Of a DNA stretch of 64,000 nucleotides, positions 23,771 to 37,391 are shown in pieces. The number at the start of each line of letters is the position of its first letter. The first letter of the stretch is position 1. Source of the stretch: Cyanoderma ruficeps (lineage: Eukaryota; Chordata; Aves; Passeriformes; Timaliidae); contig VZDJ01000011.1 of the NCBI GenBank assembly GCA_008694505.1, positions 1,551,598-1,615,597 of the forward strand, given 5' to 3'. The notes below the pieces were generated by a model. It was not told the DNA's origin. It saw only the letters and a program-made list of their open reading frames with translations, and searched no databases. A program made the translations under genes and the position numbers.

Positions 23771-26700
23771 AAAACATCTTGTTGTTTCATTGTTGAATTG
23801 CTTGTCTTTATTTCTCCCCTGTAGAGTAGATACAGATACAATACACTTAGATCATCATGGGGTCTAATATTTTATAAGCATAATCTAAAATAGGGTTAAA
23901 CCATTATTTTCTTCCCCATGAAAATGTAGTCTTGAAAACATTTAACTGAATCTTGCCTCTGTATCACTTTAATATGCTAGTCTTTCATTGCAGATTGGAA
24001 TTCCTTACATGACATACCCTAATTAATTGTGGACTGAGTCTCTCTTATTTATATATTTTTCTGCACTGATAGTAGCTTGTCCTTGTGATAAAAGTTGGGA
24101 CTACAATAGAGAATGAGCAATTAGCTGAAATGATAAAGACAACAGGGTTGTGTGAAGCACCCTAGGCTATTTATCTAAAACAGATAAGATTCACCATGCT
24201 AGATCAGAATCGATGTGATTGCCAAAGATCATTAACTCCAGTCTTACTCAGCCTGAGAATGCTGTACAGTGCTTAGACCTCTTGCAGGCACTGTTAATTC
24301 TTTGCTTGTGGTTGGCTTGACATTCCTCTCATTTTCCCACCTCCACCCATTGTCTTTCATTTCTAATTTAGAACAAAGTTTCATTTGAGCAAGAACACTT
24401 TACCTCAATAATGGTGCTCTGTAATCTTCCAGGGAGCTTTCCTCTGGTCAAATTGTACCATTTTGATTACCTGAAGTTCCCCCCCTATTATTTCAGAGGA
24501 ACAAGGCTGTCAGCACACATCCTCGTCTGTTACAGCTGCGCCAAAGTTACTGCCCACAGCTTCTCACAACCAGTGCCTCAGACCTGACAGCTATGAAGCT
24601 TCACTTACAGAAATTGTATCCATTTTAGTCAAAAATCAGACCACAGCACCTATGTGGTGCGGAAAGCAAGTCTTAGCCACATTGTCTCTCTTAAACTGAA
24701 AACAGTTAGAAAACATCTGCAAGAGAGTACAGGTTGGACAAAAAAGCAACATCCTGTCACCTAGAAGGAAGCAGCTCTGCATTCATCTGCCACAGCTACA
24801 ACAGCTGCTGCAGGTGAAACTAGAACTGCTCTCATTCACATGTGGCATGGCAGCTATTTTAGCTTGTGAGATGAGTTGTAAGGCTGTAATCATGTAAACA
24901 AAGTAACTCCTTAGTCCGGGATGTGAGAAGGGAGATGGACCACAGCATTACCTTTTACACTGAAGCCAAAACATTGCATCACAAGATAAAAGGCAATTGA
25001 TAAAAGGCATGATACTTGTGTTTGGTTGGGGATACCATTTCTGCCAAAGAGTGCTCTGTACTCAGCAGATTTCAAATTTGGCACATTAATAGTTCTATAA
25101 TTTAAAACATGTTTAAAAATTTATCTCAAAAATCTACAATAGAAATAAATATAATTTCACATTGATCAATAAGTTGCATGCAATTAAGTGAAATGAGGCA
25201 TAGAAAAAATATAACATAGATCTAAATCATTAGGCCCTTGAAGAATGAAAGAAAAGCATTAATTGACGGAAAAATGCTGGGATAATTTCTTGATATGTAA
25301 TATTCAGGAGGTATTTTTATTTGGTTTTGTTGGGTTTTTTACTACATGCAGACCTTAAATGTTGTTTTCATACAGCAGAATAGTTGTTTTTTATCTAGTT
25401 GGAAGAAATGATCTCCATTTGAGGATTGAGAAAATTCAGAAATTACATAAAAATCAGAACTCTTGAAATTAACTATTTTTTTTTGCTTTACTGAGATAAG
25501 CTATTGAAAATACATTTTAAAGCTTTGAAAACAGAATAGATGGGATGTTCTGCAACTCCTTTACAATATTAAACATATGTAAGACACAGATGGAGAATAA
25601 ACATTTTTCAGAACTTAAACTGTTTTGTACCCAGATAATTTGGGGGGGGGGGGAAAGGGAGGTCAGGGATGTTGCAATNTTTTTTTTTTAACTAAAAGTT
25701 TGATTTAAAAAATTAGGAAAACATATGCCCACATCAAAATTTTGGGAGTTTAACCACTTTATTTGTGCTTAAAGTTATTTTCTTCAGTTAAGATTGGCTG
25801 AATTATATTTTCTTAGCTTACCTTGGTTTGCCTTGCCTTTTTCTCACTCCCCCAGTTCCTGTGTAGTGTGAATATTATAATAAATCAAAACCTTACAGTG
25901 ACCTTGCATGTTCACTAGAAGATAAGGAACAGCTTAACATTTGATATTTAACTTAAAGAAGAACTGTCTCTTCATGGAACAATGTACAATGTATGGTGCT
26001 GTCCAATGTGGTGTTGTTTGAGCAACTGAGAACTCAAAACACAAACACAGGCACACACACACACAAATGCACACACACTTTTATCCTCCTGGTTGCTGCT
26101 AGACTAGCAGACTGAATGTTTGTGATGAAATGTCTGCAGATTTGAAATCTATATGAACCTTTAGATATTCACCCTTATGTAATACTAACTTTTTGTACTT
26201 TGATGCAAATATTTGAATTACAGGTGTTTATTTCATAAATTGGGAGGGAAAAGGAAGTAATTTCTAGACAAATGACATGAATAGCATAAAGCTACAGAGT
26301 GGCTTTTTGACTATTTGAGTTGGGCTAGTATGGAAAAAGGAAAAACATAAATGTACAGGGATTCTTTTATCCTTTAAGCATAGAATTAATTTTCTCTCTA
26401 TTTATAAAAGCATTAAATTCCAGGCCCTCGTTTCAAGTCATGAATATTTTACCCAGAGCTCTCCCTGAGAGGGAGCGAAGCAGCTTTTCAACCAGCTGGT
26501 GCAGGGTTATATTTGGCATATGGAGCCTAGATTCAGTTATTGACTTAGAAGCCCATAAATACCCCCTTAACAACAGTGCCATGTGTAATACACATCGTTG
26601 GGGAACTCCTTAACACAGATTTCTAAGGTATCAGCCTGCTTGTCTACAAACACAATATACAACAAAGCAGAAGACTTGAATTTAGATTAGGTTGATAAAA

Positions 26701-29700
26701 TCCTAGGGCCAGCAGAAGCTGGAGAGTCTTCACTAACAAAATAAATTCTGGAAATTTGTTTAATGAAGAAGAAAGCAAAAATCTTTTCACGACTCCTTAG
26801 AACTGTTTTCAACACGGTTTGCACAGTCAATTAGTGATAGATGCTGAATTAATAGTATTGAGGAATTACATACACTTTATACAAGTCACATACACAGTAC
26901 AACCATCAACAATAACAGTTTTTGAAGTCTGTTATCTTTACAGCCTCAAGTTTTGATATAATTTGGTTTCAACTAAATATTTAATTTTTTTTATTAATGA
27001 GGTAATTAAAATGATTCTTTAGGGTTGCTCAGTTCATTCTTCTTGTTAAAATTACTTTAAAATATTTTTAAATGCATTTTGTAAATTCATCCTTCATTTG
27101 CCTGAAAAAAAAAAGGTCAGTATAGGCTGAATAGTTCAATGCATGTGTTGCAAAGGCATGTAACAGCTGGGATCTATCATTGCCAAGCAATAATTAAACA
27201 AAGTTGGCAACAGGACTCTGGGAAAAATTTTGTATGCAAAACAGAACCATGTATCTTCTGTAGGAAATTTCTTGTGGGTGTGTGAAAAATGCATTCAGAT
27301 GACTTTCTCCTTTTTATTTTTGATTTTTCTATTATTTATTCTGATTAGTTACCACAAAGAAAGACATTTTCAATCAATTGAAAATGGAGAGGTTAAGTCT
27401 GAATGTCATTAAAATCAGAAAGATTAGTCAAATGGCAGAATTCCCCAAAATTTACCATATGTAGAGAATTAGAACAAAACAGGACTTCTTAAGACTATTC
27501 ATAATAAATAAATTCTGCTTAATTTCTAGGCTGAATAAAGGGTTTTGTAAATTTTATAATAGGCTTTGTTTAAAGGAAATATTGTAGTCTTATTATACTA
27601 GCTGTACATGTATAATTTAGTATTTCTACCTAAATTCTGGCTCAAAGGCAGATGTACCTTGAGTCAAGCGAAACAAACTGGCATGGTAATCATGGTAATC
27701 ATTTAAAAATGTTTATTTTTACACTCTAATCATTTATTTTTCATGGCCTTTGATATAACCACTCATAGCAGGAAAAACAGACATTCATGATTTATTGGCA
27801 GAAATTCATTGAACACGCTGTTATCTCCACATTTAGATACCCTGAAAATAACACAGTCAGAAGTTAGTTACATGTGACAAATATTTACAATAAAATGAAA
27901 AACTTTTTTTTCTCATGTGAGAGAAGGAAATGAAACATTCTGAAGACACTGCTGTGAATCATTTGGTCACATCTGGGTAGTAACTATAAATCTTATTGAC
28001 ACTAGTTGGAACCACAGACCTGGACTCACTACACCATTTCACTAGGCTCTACTGAAGGTTGCTGCACTGCAATGGTTCAAACCAAGATAGTTGAGAAAAC
28101 TCAGAATTTTTGAGAGTGAGATTTTATTACTTGATTAATTGCTATTGGTAATGAATAAAGCTGTTCAGGAGTTGTGCACACTCTTTTGGGGAAGCACTTA
28201 ACAATTGTTGTGATGATATCCTAAGTTCTTGACTATCATGCAAATTGTAGCCCTTTAGGTCAGCCAGCCTGTCTTAGAGTATCTATTTATTAGGTACAAG
28301 CCAAAAATACTCTTCCTTTAGTCAGAGACATTTCACAGCACGTATGCATGTGAATAAACTGAAAGCTCTTAATACTCTGATTCTCGAATTATCTGTCCAT
28401 TCACATAGTGGTACTTATTTTACTTCAGCTTGTATTTTTTATTTAAGTACAGCTGAGCAACTGGAACCCCTGGAATATTTACTGCAGTGATTTTACTGTG
28501 AATCTCTCATTTCCTTTCATCCTTCCTTTACTGCTGATCACTTAGTCCTTCACCCAGAGTGAGTTCTATTCACTCTCACTAACTCTTGGCAATTGTCGTA
28601 AAGCACACTTGCCATGATTAGTTCTAAAGAGCATGGAAGATTAATTTTTCAGTTGTCTGCTCTTATTGCCACAATATAATAGGGAAAAGTGGATAATAAG
28701 CAAGTGTAATGCCCTTTGAACTTAGAACACTGGCAAGGTAATCAGAAAACATTCAGATTTCTAGGCTATTAACATAGCAGTTTTGAGACTGGATGTGGTA
28801 AAGGAGAAACTCTGTAGACTGTAGTGGTTGTATATCCCAATATTGGAGAGCTTGAAAGTTTTGCAGCAAGCTGTGTTCTGTAAAATGCATCACAGTAGAG
28901 TATCACAGCCTGTAAAGTATTGTATTTAAAGTGTCTATCTGCCACTAAGTATAAAAATGTTTCCTCAGGAAATGTAGCTGGTTATTATTGTGGGAATACA
29001 GTGGTCACTGAGGTGACATTATGTAAGAACTTTTCAATGCAGATCAATACTGGCAATTCATTTGGATCCATATGAGATTTCCAGTGTTAGTCCATTAATG
29101 TTAAAAAAGACTAATAGAAGACAGGATGTAGAAACAAGCAAAAGGAAGAGAATGAAAAAAGCAAATGGACTGCTATATATTAAAAAGGAAAGGGAGGAGG
29201 AGGAGGCAAACCAGCTTACAATGTATAATTTACTCATATACATGGTAGGCTACCAAAGAATGATCCTGATGTTAAAACAGAATATATGTGCTGGGTTGTC
29301 GGATATGACAATGATCCTGGGTAATATCCTTAAAGCATTATAACAACAATTGTTACAACAATTACGGCATACACACATTTAAAGTAGCTAGAGATGTTAA
29401 AAAAAAAAAAAAAAGTGAAATGAAAAAAAAAACAACTCCCCCTCTGCAGTAAGATGTACCCACAGATCTTTTCACTAAATGGAAAACACATGTGGTCACC
29501 TTTCATAATGTTTTAGGTTAATTTTAGCCAGCATTACAGGAAATGGATGTAGGAATTATCTACAGTACAAAAGATACTCTAGAAGAATTGGGGAATAAAA
29601 GCAAAAGCAAATCATTATTGTCTTGAAATCCTTGGATTCTTTCTGTTAATTAATATAACTTCATTGTAGGCATGACTCATATTTAATAGGTTTTCACAAT

Positions 29701-32404
29701 TCTCATAAAAATTGTAGATTATGTCTTGCTCACCTTTCTACCGCCCAAATATTTGTTAACCTAACTAATATAGAATTTGTAAGTATGGAGGCTTTGTGTA
29801 GGTACCATTAGGGACTCAAAAAACCAAAATAGGATGTTTCAGTATGTTTTATCTTAAACTGGTCATTAAAATTCAATAAATTCTTACATGGTTGTTCCTA
29901 TTTAGGAGGAAACTGCCTTTAAAATGAGTGCCCAAATAAGCAGCGTAACAAGGGTAGTACAGCAATGGAATGCCACTGATACCAAAATTGACCAGATGGA
30001 AACTTTCTAACATAGTTGTGAGTATTAAAAAACAGACATTATTGAAGCACACTGGTCATTCAGAGGGTCCTTCCTCAAATCAAGTGTCCCAAGTGTTGGG
30101 AAAAGAGAACTTTCATCATACACACTGATTACATATTCACTTGCTATCCCTGCTTACTCAATACATTTATACTACTTTATTTTATATAGACATACCCCTT
30201 TACCAGAAGTCATTGTCTATTTCTTTGGGGGTCTTCAAAATCTAGTGTCTTTTTTAGGTGGCTGTTCCTCGATCCTCTTTGGAATAAGCGCAATATTGTT
30301 TTACATAATTTGTGCCTTGTCCAGATCTGAGCTGGTAATCCATTTGCATTTTGCATGACTTCCTTTTTGTCAGCCTTATCTGCCCCTCCAAGGCTATATG
30401 GAGGGATTCTCTTTCCTTGAAAAGAATAAAAAAATATTCTCCTGTTTTACAATCCTTATCACACAGACCTCCTGCTAAGGAGAAACTAAGTTTCTCTTTA
30501 TCATATGACATGGCAAAGTGTTCATCACTTCTTACAAGTTCTGATTTTTAGAGAACTTAAAGCAATTTTAAACCATTTGGTTAATCTATGAACATAATGA
30601 AGTGTTAATTGATGAAAACAACAAAGTTTAATTTCACTTTTTAAGCCAGATATGGAAGATGAGAGAATTACATAAGGCTGGAAGATGAAAACCATAAGAA
30701 GTCAGTAGACTATTAAAAAATCCCATAGAATTGCACCCCTTTCTCTTGAACTGACCTTATTCCCATGACTGTCAAAGGAATATTTGCATTATAATTTTGA
30801 CAGAAAAGAAATAACTTAAAAATATATCTTTGATCAATTCAGTGAAATCTTGATTACATCCAGAACTGGTTAGTAATAAATCAGAAAGAACAGAATTACA
30901 TTTTTAGTCCAAGTGAAAATAAATTTTAGATGGGTTCGGATTTATTGCCTTAACAGCATTGGTACATTAAATACCCATTTCTTTGTTTTAAGGCACATTA
31001 AGCTTAGTAGTGACTGGAAGAATATGTAGAAACATGGAAATCAGAGGAATACAAGTGACTCCTGGTCATCTTAGTCTCCTCAATATTTTTTCAAGGGTTA
31101 TTTCAGCTGATGGAAGGATTATAACACTCACACTGCTTCATGGAAATTTCTTATAGACTGTTTTGTACATACCTTGAAGTAGCCAGCCTAATTATAGGAC
31201 TTGGATAAAGTCCCGTTGGATGCAAATTATTTTGGATGCACAGTTTTGTGAACATAGAAACTTCTGTTTTGTGAACGGTTACGATGAGATATTACCTTGT
31301 CTGTGAAGTGCCTAATAATGGAGTAACTCTTTAAAAAAACCACAAAAAACCAACAAAAAACAGAAAAAAAAGCACAACAGCCCTGAAGAGTTTAGAGTGT
31401 TTCAGTCACAGTACTGTGGACTCTTGTCTATATTTCTTTGCTTTCAAGGACTATGAAGCAAAAAGTAGTGACAGTAGTCACTTTCCATCTTGTTAGTGTA
31501 ACTCATCATCACCTGACAGAGCAGCAGCACTTGCTGCTGTAATGTGCTGTTGCTAGGGATGTTTTGCAGTGCTGCAGTGGTACATAGGATTGACATTGAC
31601 TGTGCCTCCCCTGTATGGCATCTGCAGAAGGCTGTATGGGAACACATGAAAGAACCTGTGAACTTGTTCTTTTTCTAGAAGATAACAAAAACTCTCCAAC
31701 ACACAGGAGCTGTTTAAAACAAGGTCAACACTCTGCAGAAATAACAGCTTAAAAAATATTTTATGACTACACACAACTTAAAATATTTTTAAAAAATCGA
31801 CTTACGTTTTTGGAATCCTATATAATTTTAAGGAAGAAAAAATTATAGTGTCAAAGCAAATAAAAGATACGTGAATTATTAGGATTGAGTATGTAAAACC
31901 AACTTTGATTTTAATCTCAAGTGTTTGCAAAAGAAAAAAAAAGTTGTTTTTTTTTCCATTGAAAGAGATTTTCCTTTTTAAAGTCTTCAATGGGTTTGGA
32001 AGAATTTTAATATTTTTCACTCCATCAAGAATAGCCACAAAATAACATGTTCTTACTGAAATATTAACATGGTTGTATATATGTAATTTACCACTGGAAC
32101 TATAACACTTGGTTAACACTCTGAAAATCTATTTGGTGTCTGTTCACTACTTGAATAAGAACATTAGACATTACTTAAAATGCAGATACAAGCTTTCAGA
32201 TGCACAGTCTATGCAACTTGATATACTTGACACCTCCTTAGGAAAGCATTTTTTAAAGGTGTCTTATTCCATAAAGGTTTAGTAAAGGGAGGTATCTAAC
32301 CTCCTATAAAATGTAGAAAGGTGAAGAAACACCATCCACAACTCTCTTGAACCATTACTAAATTTAGCTAAATGGTTTTATTTCAAAATCACCTAAAAAA
32401 TGCA
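23771..32404. other. Unique AT-rich stretch with candidate conserved non-coding segments
   Basis: No exon, RNA gene or large transposon remnant recognised. Open frames are under 95 codons. It contains a G run at 25642-25653, a (CA)n-like patch at 26050-26080, a 10-bp tandem repeat (CATGGTAATC, 27690-27709), A-runs at 29399-29430, and an A/C-rich patch at 31333-31380. Complex, non-repetitive segments such as 24430-25030, 26400-26620 and 27660-27860 are the best places to look for regulatory conservation. Confidence 0.5.
26050..26080. repeat. (CA)n-like microsatellite
   Basis: Interrupted CA dinucleotide run on the plus strand. Confidence 0.7.
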
Positions 32405-32840
32405 GTACCATAGAGGCATAGAATATACTGAATCCAACACCTGGTCCTGCACAGGACACTCTATGAGTCACATCATGTGCCTGAGACTGTTGTCCAAAGG
32501 GTCCTTGAACTCTGTTAGATTAGTCCTGTGACCACTTCCTTGGAGTGCTCTTCCAGTGACCAACCACCCTCTGGGGAAAGAGCTTAAACCTCTGCTGACA
32601 ACTTCAGGCCATTCCCTCAGGTCCTGTCACTGATCACCACAGAGAAAAGATCTGTGTCTACCTCTTCTCTTCCTCTCATGAGAAAGTTGGGGGCTACAAT
32701 GAGGTCAAATTACCTCAGCTGCTTCTTGTACAGTTTTTCTCGGCCTTTCACTGTTGTCACAGCCCTTCTTTGGGTGCTCTTTAACAGGTTTATGTACTTT
32801 CTATGTCATGACACCTGAAACTTCACAGTGTCTTCCTTCT
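32405..32840 (-). mobile_element. CR1 LINE 3' fragment
   Basis: Reverse complement of a decayed CR1 3' end. Recognisable landmarks in plus-strand order are ATAGAATATACTGAATCCAA, GGGTCCTTGAACTCTGTTAG, CCACCCTCTGGGGAAAGAGC, CCCTCAGGTCCTGTCACTGA, CACAGAGAAAAGATCTGTGT and the GCTTCTTGTACAGTTTTTCT stretch. Divergence from the family pattern is high, so this is an old copy. The right edge is approximate. Confidence 0.85.
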
Positions 32841-35800
32841 ATGTTCTACTTGCTAGCTATTATGTGTCTGTAACCTGTGGGATATAACTGAGGGACTAGA
32901 TTTCCCTCAAGTAATTTACCTTGCAAATTTTTGTAAACCTGCCATAACTTAGTCTTTATACTCCTGCAATTTGAATCACAAAGGTTTACTTTTCTCTTAC
33001 TTTGCTGTAAAGGAAAAATAAACCCAAAGGAGACAAATCTACAGTGATTATGTTAGTTTTATATTTTGGTACTCTTGCCTTCTTTTTGAACAATATGATA
33101 CCCCAATAATGTTGCATTCTTCTTTCTAACTTGAAGTATATTGGGAATTCATAGTTAAAGCTTGGAAACCTTTTTTTTTTTTCAGAATTAAATAGCGAGT
33201 AATCAAGTACTTATTGAATGGGCTTACATCACTTTCACAGGACATATTGGCATGGATTCTAGACTTCCAATATTTATAGGCCTTGCTGAATATTGCATTT
33301 TTACTCCATTGTTCCAAACATTTCTTAAAGCCTCTAGAATTGTTCCTCTGAAGTAGCCATGTTTTTTCAATATGCCTTGGTGATATCATAAAATTTCAGA
33401 TATTAAATGTGCATTTCAACAGAAAAATTAGACATATCTTAAAATAAATAGTGTGTGGAAATAATTACCATGCAAATAGAATGTAAATAAGCAGAAGAGA
33501 AGGGAACTATGGTAGAGTGGGTTTATAAAATAGAAAAAGTAGGTCACAGAGAGTGAAAAGTACAGACACTGGCTTTATCTGATAAGCAATCTTATAATTT
33601 ATTTAGTTCATAATTTATTTACAACCGCATTCATGCATCAAAGATGGTATAGACTTGTTAAAAAATGGATGGAGAGTTGATCTGCTGGCACTCCAGAAAC
33701 TGTGTTGTAAGATCATTTGAATATCGTAACCATAGTATTAGCTGCTCAGTTGTGATCTGTGAAGAAAGAACCTTTTTCAAAGCAGTAAGTAGAGAAAAAT
33801 GACTTAAGATGATATGAGAAAGAGACATTCCACTGAGCTGCCATGTCTCATGGATCACTTTTTGATTCTGAGAAACATTACTGACCAGTGACAAAGTTAC
33901 AAATTACATGAACCAGAAAATAATAAAATCTTTGGCTGACAGATGTTTGCTTGTATACTACAGTTACGTTATTACAAATATATTTTAGATTTTTTCTAAC
34001 ATTGTTTTATTGGACCCTAGTTCAGACATGCACTTTAAGCAGACACAAATCCTTTTGGTATCAAGAGTACTTGATTATATGCTAACAATTAATTATATAC
34101 TTAAATGTTTTCCTACTAGGGCCAAAGATTATGTCATTATCTGTGGTAGGAAAGGTATGATATGACTGCAGATGCGTCTGAAATTAAGTTCCAGACTTTA
34201 ATTTTGTCAGAAGACTTCAATTTTCAACTTTTTATTTTAAATTTAAGCCTGATTTACCTGAAGTGTTCTAATGTCCACAAAATGCACAATTGTGGTCGCA
34301 AGTCAAATTACAGTGTTCTGTTGAGCAGTTGCAAATCTGCTCCATCAGAATGTTTCTGGAATAAAATCAGGAGAGACACTTTCAGTAAAGAGAGCTTGTT
34401 ATAGTGAAAAAAAAAGTTATTAAAATGGCTTATTTTTTAAATATTGGTGTTGAAGATATTTGAAATGCTGCTTGAGTCAAATATAAAATTCCTAAACATA
34501 TTATTGCTATTTTACTCCAATCATATTTAAATGCCTTGTGAATAGCTTGCAAGTTACATTGCAGTGCTTGGCTGGTAAACAGGAAATAAACAATGGTACA
34601 AATAGTACCATAAAAAAGAGGTTTTCAAAAAAAATCAAACAATTTCTTTCAATTTTAATATTCACTGTGATATTCTAAAAAGAAATGGTAGCTAAGATTC
34701 AAGAAATCATATCCATTTCCTTTTTGGTGCAGCCAAAAACTGCAGTAGCAACATCATAGCTCGTCATCAGCCAAATTACTCTTAAATCTGGCTGCTTATC
34801 TAGAATCAGTTTGCAGTTTCTTCCTCCTTTGGTTACTATTCTCAGCATTAAGGAAAAGCAAAGAAATTAATATTATTCTTATTTGATGCCTTCTGCAAAA
34901 GAAGGACCCAGATTGGAATCTTCGCGTTGAGAGGAAAAAAGGAGGCCATTCAGGAAAAAACAGATGGAGAAGACACAAGAAACTGACCTAGCCAAATCTG
35001 CATCCTCCCTAGTAAAGTATCTTTCAGATTATTATAGAAAACATTTTTCAGTTCAGCATGGGAATTTTAAATGTAGCAATCTGATACATAAAGTGGTAAT
35101 AAAATCCAGCCCAGAGCATCAAACTACTAACCTTAGGTTTTCTTCTAAAATGTTATTCATCAAGAAAGATCTAGCACTTCATGTGTGGTCTGCACAGTAA
35201 CAGAATCTGACAATGTGTTAAAAATCAAATATTTATTGAGGCACTAAGAAAGATGAGCAACAATGTACCCCACTGGTGATCAATGACAGGAAACAGGACT
35301 GTAAGTGATGCCATGGCTCTGGTGGAGTGACAGGGACACTTAATGTCTGGGGTCATTTGACACCAACAGTCAATCATACAAAAAATTTCATGAATACAGG
35401 TAGGAGTTGTGCAACCCCTTGGCTCTACCAAAAGCACTGTGATTAAAGACTTGTTTGTACCTTACTTGAGCAATGTGGGCAGCATCTTGTCTCTGTTGAC
35501 GATGTCAGTCTGTGGACTGAGTGTCAGAAGAACAGTGTTGGCCATCTGTGCTGCTGATACTGATGCAGAGAGAGTGTGGGAAGACAGGGTGCCACAATGT
35601 TAGATGCTATACACTGTTAATACAATATCTAGGTGTTCTTCATTGCTTTGCTTAAATGGCTTATATACTTTATTGCTTATCCTCACTGAAGTTTTAGGGA
35701 GATACCTGTGTAAATCATGTTACTGGATATCAGAGCTCTACTTTAAATATAAGGAATAGAGCTATCCATTTTACTTATATTATTGTCTTATTCAATTACC

Positions 35801-37350
35801 GGTGGGTAAGGAAAATAGTTTTCATTATGTTTAGAAGGGAGACCTGGACTTGTCTTCCAGTGTAACTTGTTGAAACAAAAGAGAAAACATCAAGGTTACA
35901 TTGCTGAATGCTTCATTGCTCTCAACAGGATATGGTCTATTCTGTTGAGTTTTCTGGCACAAAATGCATACACAGGGAGTGTCTCTCTTTACCAAGGCAT
36001 CTTCATTAAAGTTTCACATTTTAAGCTACTTTACTCCAGCAGGATACAATCACAACTCTTTAACATATATTGCTGCTGTTTCAAATGATTTCACATGGCT
36101 TACCCTTTCAGTAATTGCAAATTATCAATTAAACATAATGGATGTTAACTTCACTCTTTTTCTCATTACTTTCTCAGACAACAGCCTACAACATTTTTCA
36201 TTAAGAAAAATTGGGTGGAATCTGTTTCTATGATCAACTAAGTATTTTATCCATATTTGCAGCATAACAAATTTATATTGTGCATGTTTTTCTCACCATA
36301 GCATGAATGTTTTACTTTTGTTTGGCATTTGCTGTACTGCTTCTTATTACAGAATTGTTCTTCCATGCCTTCCAACATTGTGTATGTTACCATTACTGGT
36401 GTGTAAAATAATCCCTGCCATTGTTTTTTGTTCCTCATATTGGGCAGAAAAGCTCCTTTAACTGCATTTTAAAATCTGATTGCTTAGGTATATAATTTTA
36501 ATCAAAGAATGCAAATTGTTTTATACTCAAAAATGAAATAAAATAAGCTAAATAGTTTAAAAGTTTCTTATGGTTAAAAAGAAAAAGGCACACAATCTTC
36601 TGCAAATGCTGTCTTCCTTTTTAAAATAATTCACTTTAGTGATGCATTTATTTTAGTGGTGTCCTACAAAAAACAAAAAAAAAAGAAAATTCATTCTCTA
36701 AAAGTCATCCCTCAGACACATACACCTTATTTTCTCATCTTTATTGTACTTAAATGATTTGCTGCCTTCTTCTTGTAATTAAGTTACATAGTTTTAAAAC
36801 CACAGCCTATGTACTGAATAATTGCAATAAATGATTCCTCCTCAAACCTTAAGTTCTTCATAGTAAATAATTCAAGAGTTTTTCATAATACGGAAAATAT
36901 TCTGTAATCTGGCAGAATTTGCAATGAATAATATCTATATAATGAGTAATTGACTTCTAGATGCTTGAGTAATCATGGCATTCATACATTTTCTCCATAA
37001 TCATAGCCCTAAATCTGAAAATGTTTTTTGATATTACTGCCAAGGACTAAATAGTTCTCAACACAAAACTCATAAAAATATTAGTGCAAATAACAGATTT
37101 CTAAAGTAATATTAAAAAAACCTCAAACATAGTTTCACTGCGCTGACTTGTGTATTCTAAAATTACAACTAAAATCCAGTTTTTATAGTAAATGAAAAAC
37201 AGGGAAGAATTGAGGAAGGAGTACGTTACAAGTGTAAACTCACTGAGATTTTTATCATTAAGTTTTATATGTTGATATTTGAACAAATGTGAAGATATGA
37301 ATTTAAATGCTTGTTAATTTACTTGACTTTTTCATAAAATTTCTTTAGAT

Positions 37351-37353
<3 letters not shown>

Positions 37354-37390
<37 letters not shown>

Positions 37391-37391
37391 T
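37354..37391. repeat. (ATTT)n microsatellite
   Basis: About nine to ten uninterrupted ATTT units. Confidence 0.92.
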
